Shown piece by piece: positions 1 through 5,052 of a stretch of DNA of 11,909 nucleotides. Below the pieces are notes generated by a model that saw only the letters and a list, made by a program, of their open reading frames with translations, did not search any database and was not told where the DNA came from. Source of the DNA: Hepatocystis sp. ex Piliocolobus tephrosceles (taxonomy: Eukaryota; Apicomplexa; Aconoidasida; Haemosporida; Plasmodiidae). Both the position numbers and the translations under genes were made by a program. Every line of letters begins with the position of its first letter. Positions within the stretch are counted from its first letter, which is position 1. The DNA lies in contig CABPSV020000630.1 of NCBI GenBank assembly GCA_902459845.2, positions 1 to 11,909 on the forward strand, given 5' to 3'.

Positions 1-73
<73 letters not shown>

Positions 74-83
74 CAATGAAAAT

Positions 84-145
<62 letters not shown>
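1..145. repeat. A72 homopolymer followed by 15-bp A/T repeat
   Basis: Positions 1-72 are uninterrupted A. From about 98 to 141 the T residues recur at alternating spacings of 5 and 10 (103/108, 118/123, 133/138), which gives a 15-bp tandem unit of A runs broken by two T residues. Tracts like this are usual in Plasmodium intergenic DNA and tend to exclude nucleosomes. The homopolymer is cut off by the window edge, so its true length is unknown. Confidence 0.85.
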
Positions 146-146
<1 letters not shown>

Positions 147-156
147 ATAAAAAAAA

Positions 157-207
157 GAAGCAAACGAAGCAGCAAAAGCAACAACAGCAACAAAAGCAGA
201 AGCAAGA
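157..207. repeat. AGCAA/AGCAR purine-rich simple repeat
   Basis: This is a degenerate repeat of GCAA, GAAGCA and ACA units. One plus frame reads as an Ala/Lys/Thr-rich peptide, but it is closed by TAA at 148-150 just upstream and has no ATG, so it is treated as a simple repeat and not as the end of a gene. Confidence 0.6.
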
Positions 208-251
208 AAAATATAAAATAAAGAGAAAAATAAGAAAACAATATTTACGCG

Positions 252-410
252 CAGTTATAACTATTTTATGCGTAACTGTACGCAATTATGCACAACTGTC
301 CATAATTATACTTAACTGTCTGTATTCATCTCTCAACTATTCGCATTATATATAATCATATAAATTAACACAAATATTTCAAGAAAAACATTTTTAAATA
401 CGAGCAGTTG
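252..410. promoter_or_regulatory. Cluster of YAACTG (Myb-type) hexamers
   Basis: Five matches to YAACTG lie within 160 bp: CAGTTA at 252-257 (minus), TAACTG at 273-278, CAACTG at 293-298 and TAACTG at 313-318 (plus), and CAGTTG at 405-410 (minus). YAACKG is the classical Myb-domain binding core, and Plasmodium is known to have a Myb1 transcription factor. That these bases are bound, or that they control the RING gene about 1 kb downstream, is inference only. Another match, CAGTTG at 1193-1198, lies 160 bp before the start codon. Confidence 0.35.
266..325. repeat. Three degenerate 20-bp tandem units with a YAACTG core
   Basis: The units are 266-285, 286-305 and 306-325. All begin TTAT and carry AACTGT at the same offset. 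Unit 1 contains the dyad TGCGTA-ACTG-TACGCA at 269-284. Unit 2 is framed by AATTATG (284-290) and CATAATT (301-307). Unit 3 is framed by ATAC (308-311) and GTAT (322-325). The flanking bases differ between units but keep their complementarity. A weaker, one-base-shifted relative follows at 326-345. Confidence 0.7.
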
Positions 411-1198
411 TATATATAAAAAAAAAAAAAAAAAAAAACTACCGTAATAATAGTCACTTCATCATATAAATAATTTTACTTTAAATTTTAAACATTTCAA
501 AGTCGGTAAGTTTTATTATTATTGATACATGTGAATAAATTATAAAAAAAAAAAAATATATGTTTACATATATATACAAATATTTTTATTTTTTATTTGA
601 ATCTCCGTTTAAGCAAGATATATGAAAATTACATTGCCTATATTTTTTTTTTTTTTTACACAATTTTTTTTTTTTTTTTTTTCGTGTGCAATTAATAAAA
701 ACGCTATATTATTTGTGAGTACATATATAAAAAAACAAATATATTTACATGTTTACATATTTTACAAATTTATAAAAAGTGTCATTTATTTTATATGTAA
801 ATTGCATTAAGTATTTACACTTTTTTAACGAGCATCACATTTATGTAATTTTTTATATTACATGTATATATAATAAATGCATATATTATATACACATTTG
901 CCGTTTCAATCGATTAATTAATTTTTATACCCATTTTTTTATTCCGTTTTTATTATTTAGTTTTTTTTTTTTTTTTTTTTTTCGCGTCTTGAAAAAGTTT
1001 TTATTTGAAAAAGAATTGCTTGAATAATAGTGTTTATGTATACTTAAAAAAAATATATATATATATATACACTATACATTCGTGTACATATGTGCTCGTA
1101 TATGTAAATACCATCTGCTCAAATAATTAAAATATCTGTTTTAATGTAATTTCACTATTTCATTTCATTTATGGGTTTATAACTACCTCTTTCAGTTG

Positions 1199-1201
<3 letters not shown>

Positions 1202-1244
<43 letters not shown>
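1202..1244. repeat. (TA)n microsatellite
   Basis: An uninterrupted AT dinucleotide run of about 43 bp lies roughly 115 bp before the proposed start codon of the RING gene, probably within its promoter or 5' UTR. Confidence 0.9.
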
Positions 1245-1250
<6 letters not shown>

Positions 1251-1358
1251 TGAATATATATATAAATAATTTTTTTTTTTTTTTTGCAATAGAAGATTTA
1301 TAATATATGATTAAATATCTCATTTTACTTTGAATTAAACATATTGTATATAAAAAAA

Positions 1359-1421
1359 ATGGTTGAAAGAGAAAACACAGTTAGTGCATATATCAAGAGG
1401 ATGTATATTAACACGTTTCAT
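1359..1421 (+). other. Exon 1 of the RING gene
   Basis: This exon encodes 21 residues beginning MVERENTVSAYIK. The ATG has the A-run leader typical of Plasmodium starts. The exon ends exactly on a codon, followed by a strong donor GTAAGT at 1422. Exon 2 opens in the same phase, so the junction keeps the frame. If this exon were not used, the next ATG would be at 1711, giving a protein 26 residues shorter with all membrane segments and the RING intact. Confidence 0.72.
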
Positions 1422-1571
1422 GTAAGTAAAAAAATAGGAAAAAAAAAATAAGAAAAAAGAATAACAATGAAGAATAATATAGTTGGAACTATATAAAGAG
1501 GCAATTAATAATTAAATTTGCATAATAAATCTATTAAAAGAAAAAAAAAAAAAAGAAACCTGTCTACTTAA

Positions 1572-1624
<53 letters not shown>

Positions 1625-1642
1625 ATGTTTTATTTTGTTACT

Positions 1643-1677
<35 letters not shown>

Positions 1678-2772
1678 TTTGTCTTGTATACGCAGTATGT
1701 TAAAAATTATATGACAGCATCCGACCAAGAAATGCAAAACAATGCCGACCCAATAATGGATATAATTGCTACGGCACCAAGTGATTCACTATATTTTATT
1801 GAACGGATAAATCTTATTTCAGTGATAATAAGTATTGGTACATCTTTTCCTTACCTAACGTACTTAATTATTTATTGGAACGATTGTTCGTGTAATGATT
1901 TATTACGGTGGTGGATTGTAATTAACAGTATATTACAACTTATACAGGCACCTATACGATTTTTCTTATATTTCATATTAAGAAAATATAAACTAGAAAA
2001 CGAAAGGATGCACATTCAAGCGTAAGAAAATATGCATATATATATGTATATGTACGTGTACATGCTTATATGTCAAAATAAGTAGACTCATATATTTCCT
2101 AAGTAACAATTTTTCTATACTACTTTTCCATTTTCGCAGTGAGCGAACCAATCAAATGTGAATAGATATTTACATACGTACGCATAAATTTGTCCACGTG
2201 TAACTTGTCTAATTTTTTTAGACAGCTACACATATATATATATATATATATACTCCCAAACCCCCACCCACATTACTAATTTTCACATATATTGTTATAT
2301 TATTATAGGTTAAGAAGACTTACAAGCTCAAAAGGATGGAAACTAAGTAAAAGATTTAGCTTACTTAATTATTTATGGTTCATAACAGGAACAGTTGTAA
2401 TGGTGGTTACAAGAAAATATACAAAAAATTTTTACTTATGGTTTATATCATGGACTATTATACTATCTTGTATATTTAGGGTATTTTTTACAATTATATG
2501 GTTTTGTTTTTTTTTCCCATACAATCAAAATATACCTAAAAAGAAAAAAGGAGTACCCAAAATTTTCTTTTCACAAATACCAACTTTTAAATATTCTGCT
2601 GATAGAAAATTAAAAAATGAATCTTGCTCTATTTGTTTATCCGACTTTGTTGAAAAGGATGAAATTATGGAATTAAGATGTTTACACGATTTCCATATTA
2701 AATGCGCTAAAAGATGGCTAACACAAAGAAGACAATGTCCCCTATGTCAAAGGGATGTAATGAAAGTTAACT

Positions 2773-2774
<2 letters not shown>
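1359..2774 (+). CDS. Four-pass membrane RING-H2 finger protein, probable E3 ubiquitin ligase (spliced)
   Basis: Proposed exons are 1359-1421, 1696-2021, 2140-2157 (an 18-nt microexon, less certain) and 2309-2774, giving 290 residues, or 284 if the microexon is skipped. The C-terminal RING-H2 fits C-x2-C-x14-C-x-H-x2-H-x2-C-x10-C-x2-C, with ligands C242, C245, C260, H262, H265, C268, C279 and C282. I244 and W272 sit where RINGs contact the E2. Hydrophobic segments lie at about 60-81, 91-116, 151-170 and 177-206, so the RING most likely faces the cytosol from an internal membrane. Four membrane spans before a terminal RING-H2, with an LR-W-V-type motif starting TM2, resemble a plant RING family as I recall it (At4g11680-like). 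By family it should transfer ubiquitin from an E2 to membrane or nearby substrates; the substrate is unknown. There is no signal peptide. The ATG at 1359 follows an A-rich leader and is the best start, because the later exons lack an upstream ATG before their splice acceptors. Confidence 0.88.
1422..1695 (+). other. Intron 1 of the RING gene (274 nt)
   Basis: The donor is GTAAGT. A near-consensus branch sequence TACTAAT lies at 1639-1645, followed by a 32-nt T run (1645-1676) and the acceptor ATACGCAG ending at 1695. The intron also contains a (TA)n run at 1576-1621. All the expected splice signals are present. Confidence 0.75.
1696..2021 (+). other. Exon 2 of the RING gene
   Basis: This exon encodes residues 22-129 plus two bases of the next codon. 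It carries the hydrophilic N-terminus and TM1 and TM2, then a basic stretch (RKYKLENER) that marks the cytosolic side. The reading frame runs into TAA at 2023, so splicing at the donor GTAAGA (2022) is required to reach the RING exon. Confidence 0.8.
2140..2157 (+). other. Putative 18-nt in-frame microexon
   Basis: It is preceded by a pyrimidine-rich acceptor (TTTTCGCAG ending at 2139, sharing CGCAG with the exon 2 acceptor) and followed by GTGAAT, a weaker donor. It completes the Ala codon of exon 2, adds E-R-T-N-Q, and ends with AT, which the first G of exon 4 turns into Met. The length is a multiple of three, so inclusion or skipping both give an intact protein. The added residues fall in the cytosolic loop between TM2 and TM3. 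Confidence 0.5.
2255..2270 (+). repeat. C-rich patch in an AT-rich intron
   Basis: The C runs CCC, CCCCC and CCC are separated by AAA and A, about 40 nt before the RING exon. The reverse strand reads GGGTGGGGGTTTGGG. It stands out in this composition and could adopt a two-layer G-quadruplex or i-motif. There are only three G runs of three or more, so a full three-layer quadruplex is not supported. Confidence 0.5.
2309..2774 (+). other. Final exon of the RING gene
   Basis: This exon encodes TM3, TM4, a short basic linker (PKKKKGVPK) and the RING-H2. It ends with MKVN and TAA at 2772-2774. The RING is within 10 residues of the C-terminus, so no domain follows it. A T31 run begins immediately after the stop codon. 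Confidence 0.9.
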
Positions 2775-2808
<34 letters not shown>

Positions 2809-2879
2809 TTTATTTGATATTACATAGGTGCGGATATATATTATATAGATATAACGCATTATGATATACTTACCAAATT

Positions 2880-2922
<43 letters not shown>
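2775..2922. repeat. T31 and A38 homopolymer pair after the RING stop codon
   Basis: The T run spans 2775-2805, starting with the first base after TAA. The A run spans 2885-2922. They are separated by 79 nt of mixed sequence. In the RING transcript these would be U31 and A38, able to form a long uninterrupted U:A helix. Confidence 0.85.
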
Positions 2923-2924
<2 letters not shown>

Positions 2925-3007
2925 ATGAAATTTTATTATAAGACTTAGTATTTTTATATTTAGTTTCAAGTTTATTTTAATAAATAAATTTATGCTACAC
3001 CATTTTT

Positions 3008-3156
3008 ATTATTTATTTTTTTTTTTTTTTTTTTATCTTTTTTCTTACCTTTTTTTTTTTTTTTTTTTTCTTTTTTTTTTTCTTTTTTTTTTTCTTTTTT
3101 TTTTTAACTTTTATCTTTTTTTTTTTTTAACTTTTATCCTTTTTTTTTTTTTTTTT
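3008..3156. repeat. Polypyrimidine (T with sparse C) tract
   Basis: T runs of 8-20 nt are punctuated by single C residues and by two similar copies of TTAACTTTTATC (about 3104 and 3128). The minus strand is nearly all purine, so the tract is a candidate for triplex DNA. The Phe/Leu-rich open frame across it is a composition artefact. Confidence 0.7.
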
Positions 3157-3237
3157 AAATTTATTTTTTTTTTAATTTGCATAATGAACACTTATTAATT
3201 ACTATTTTGATTAGCTAACCCAATTCAGGATAAAAAC

Positions 3238-3375
3238 AAGACATATCCCAATATGTTCTTATTTTAATATGTATATATGTATTAACCAGAAAACCCCCTT
3301 ACATGTGAGCTTTTAATATATTTAAATATATATGTATTGGAAGAGGCCCAGAAGAATTGAAAGAACATATTGGGA
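3238..3375. repeat. Nested inverted repeat with 15-bp perfect arms
   Basis: TCCCAATATGTTCTT at 3246-3260 is exactly the reverse complement of 3361-3375, across a 100-nt spacer. Arm 1 is also part of a local hairpin: ACATAT (3241-3246), loop CCCA, ATATGT (3251-3256), extended by AAG/CTT past one bulged T. The CCCA loop is complementary to the TGGG in arm 2. The two pairings are therefore mutually exclusive, or could combine as a loop contact. Confidence 0.6.
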
Positions 3376-3702
3376 AGTAAAAAAATAAAAAAAATAAAAC
3401 CCCGTTTCACATATGTACCTATATAACATGCATACATACGTAATCATATGCACAGTAATACATGAACCACATATTTTAATGTATACATTTTCATAGTTTT
3501 TTTTTTTTTTTTCTTTTAATTTTTTCTTTTTTTTTTTTTTAATAATTATATTCTTAAGTTGTAAATTTTATTTTGTTCATACAAAAAGATTTATGGTGTT
3601 TTGTAAAAAAGATTAACTCTTTAAATTATTCGTGCATATTAACTTTTTGTAAAATATCACATATTTGTAAGATTAATGATTTTCGCTTAACATTTAAACA
3701 TG

Positions 3703-3707
<5 letters not shown>

Positions 3708-3746
<39 letters not shown>
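3708..3746. repeat. (TA)n microsatellite
   Basis: A run of TA dinucleotides of roughly 38 bp merges on its right side into the 5' arm of the stem-loop at 3738-3792. Confidence 0.85.
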
Positions 3747-3749
<3 letters not shown>

Positions 3750-3792
3750 ACCTAAACTGTGACGACACAAGTTGGTGGGTAGGTATATGTAT
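3738..3792. other. Strong imperfect stem-loop, candidate structured RNA or 3' element
   Basis: ATATACCTACC (3742-3752) pairs perfectly with 3778-3788. The stem extends outward by a T.G wobble and three A/T pairs into the (TA)n run. It continues inward by T.G and A-T, past a GG bulge, through AACT/AGTT (3755-3758 with 3770-3773) and GTG/CAC (3759-3761 with 3766-3768), closing on the loop ACGA with one bulged A. About 24 pairs in 55 nt, with a GC-containing core, are exceptional for this intergenic DNA. I do not recognise an RNA family, and the transcribed strand is unknown. Confidence 0.5.
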
Positions 3793-3926
3793 TTTCACTA
3801 CTATTACAATCTCATCATAACAAAAAAAAAAGTTGCTTCACTATTTCAACTTTTTCTTCCTTTAAAAAAGTTACAACGTAATTTTTAATTAATAAAAAGT
3901 TTTTCTTAATTTATTTATCAATTATG

Positions 3927-4192
3927 TTTTATCAATTAGGTTTTATCAATTCGGTTTTATCAATTCGGTTTTATCAATTCGGTTTTATCAATTCGGTTTT
4001 ATCAATTCGGTTTTATCAATTCGGTTTTATCAATTCGGTTTTATCAATTCGGTTTTATCAATTCGGTTTTATCAATTAGGTTTTATCAATTAGGTTTTAT
4101 CAATTAGGTTTTATCAATTAGGTTTTATCAATTCGGTTTTATCAATTAGGTTTTATCAATTCGGTTTTATCAATTAGGTTTTATCAATTAGG
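3927..4192. repeat. 14-bp minisatellite, 19 exact-length units
   Basis: The unit is TTTTATCAATTMGG, where M is A or C. There are 19 contiguous units with no indels (266 bp), preceded by one diverged copy at 3913-3926. The only difference between units is the A/C base at position 12: A in the first, then nine C units (3941-4066), four A units (4067-4122), then C, A, C, A, A. Because 14 is not a multiple of three and the array lies between convergent genes, it is not a protein repeat. It probably falls in a 3' UTR or untranscribed spacer. Confidence 0.95.
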
Positions 4193-4429
4193 TTTTATTT
4201 TGCACGTATTATATGCATAATATATTAAATTTGTCTACCCGTAGAGTCGCAGTAATCTTACTTAAAACTAATATATTTTTTTAAGTAAACTTTAAAAATA
4301 AGTTAATTTACAATTATATATATTTATAAAAAACGAATGGTTTTGCTAAAAAAAAAAAAGACATAATAATTGACATAATTTATTTTTATTACAACTTAAA
4401 AATTTTAATATTTAAAAATTGTACATAAG

Positions 4430-4457
4430 CATATATATATATATATATATATATATA
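4430..4457. repeat. (TA)n tract followed by a 14-bp palindrome
   Basis: The (TA)n run is followed by ATGTGTATACACAT at 4467-4480, a perfect palindrome. In alternating purine-pyrimidine DNA this could extrude as a cruciform. No function is implied by the sequence. Confidence 0.7.
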
Positions 4458-4775
4458 AGTATACATATGTGTATACACATGTGTATATATATCTGTGTAA
4501 ATTGGTAACTTAATCATTCATTTAAATAAACAACGTAAGTCATAAAAAAAAAAGTGATTAACTTTAAAAAAATAAAAATGGGATAAACATAAAAATATAT
4601 ATTCAAAAATGTGGACAGAGCTATTTTTTGTAAATGAGATAATAAAAATAGTCATTTTATTTTGATTTTTTTTTTTTTTTTTGCATTTAGGAAAAAAAAA
4701 AAAAAAAATGTACATATATAAATGTTAACACGCAAGTGGTTAAAAAGAAGGCAAGAAACATGTTCGGAATGTAAG

Positions 4776-4779
<4 letters not shown>

Positions 4780-4820
<41 letters not shown>

Positions 4821-4872
4821 ACATTATCAAAAAGATGTAAAAAAGTTGTATATAATTAGCCAAATTTTAATA

Positions 4873-4903
<31 letters not shown>
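4780..4903. repeat. (TA)n tract and A28 run in the coiled-coil gene 3' flank
   Basis: A (TA)n run lies at about 4780-4814. An A run of roughly 28 nt occupies about 4876-4903, which reads as a T run downstream of the minus-strand stop codon. Confidence 0.8.
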
Positions 4904-4906
<3 letters not shown>

Positions 4907-5025
4907 CATAAATAAATACGTAAATAAATTAGTAATCGAACAAATGCGCACATAAACAAATAAGTTTATGAGAAATTTTATATACAATTGTTGCAAAATA
5001 TTTTTTCATCAAAATAGGTAACAAT

Positions 5026-5052
5026 CCCCCCTACACACACATCCCTTCCTCA
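5026..5052 (-). other. G-rich segment at the stop codon and start of the 3' UTR
   Basis: On the minus strand the TGA stop is followed directly by GGAAGGGATGTGTGTG and then, within 20 nt, by a run of six G. This is the most G-rich stretch near the gene. It could form a two-layer quadruplex in the mRNA just past the stop codon. It lacks the four GGG runs needed for a canonical three-layer one. Confidence 0.45.

Larger units (their letters stand above)
1..1358. other. Upstream flank of the RING gene, no convincing coding
   Basis: This stretch holds no convincing gene. It begins with about 72 A residues, then a 15-bp A/T repeat and an AGCAA-type simple repeat. A more complex segment follows at about 245-410 (see the repeat and regulatory entries). 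After that come long T runs near 640-680 and 961-982 and a (TA)n tract at 1202-1244. Open frames here are Phe/Lys/Tyr/Ile strings read from homopolymers. By position, the last several hundred bases should contain the promoter and 5' UTR of the RING gene that begins at 1359, but no core promoter motif can be identified with confidence. Confidence 0.75.
2022..2308 (+). other. Intron 2/3 region of the RING gene, with optional microexon
   Basis: This can be read as one 287-nt intron, or as a 118-nt intron (2022-2139), an 18-nt exon (2140-2157) and a 151-nt intron (2158-2308). The final acceptor TATTATAG ends at 2308 and has a TACTAAT branch-like sequence at 2274-2280. Both readings join in frame. 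A strong-looking alternative acceptor ending at 2221 would lead to an in-frame TAA before 2309 and is not used in this model. Confidence 0.65.
2775..5049. other. Convergent intergenic region, no convincing ORF
   Basis: This is 2.3 kb between the stop codons of two genes that face each other. The short open frames are Phe-, Lys- or Ile/Tyr-strings derived from homopolymers and (TA)n. It contains T31 and A38 tracts, a polypyrimidine domain (about 3008-3156), a nested inverted repeat (3238-3375), a strong stem-loop (3738-3792), a 14-bp minisatellite (3927-4192) and several (TA)n tracts. Both 3' UTRs must lie here. No poly(A) signal can be assigned with confidence, because A-rich hexamers are everywhere. 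Confidence 0.75.

Noticed and set aside
151..213. Ala/Lys/Thr-rich plus frame that could be the tail of an upstream gene
   Set aside because: It is closed by TAA at 148-150, has no ATG, and no acceptor-like site precedes it. A GCA/AGCAA simple repeat explains it.
622..1027. Phe/Ile/Tyr-rich open frames upstream of the RING gene
   Set aside because: They are read through long T runs and TA-rich DNA, have no domain or coding-like composition, and no splice context ties them to a gene.
1675..1695. Possible start of the RING protein at 1675
   Set aside because: The codon there is TTG inside the pyrimidine tract before a clear acceptor. An upstream exon with ATG at 1359 joins in phase.
2222..2308. 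Alternative exon using the acceptor ending at 2221
   Set aside because: In the frame needed to reach the RING exon it meets TAA before 2309, and no good internal donor was seen.
2992..3198. Poly-Phe/Leu open frame
   Set aside because: It is a composition artefact of the polypyrimidine tract.
3573..3755. 60-residue plus frame ending in Tyr-Ile repeats
   Set aside because: Its C-terminal third is a (TA)n microsatellite and the rest has no recognisable feature. It ends inside the stem-loop region.
3927..4192. CRISPR array or telomeric repeat
   Set aside because: The units are directly adjacent with no spacers, the organism is a eukaryote, and the 14-bp unit is not the GGGTTYA telomere repeat.
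4518..4715. 65-residue minus frame rich in Phe and Lys
   Set aside because: It is built from A and T runs, with no domain and no neighbouring exon signal.
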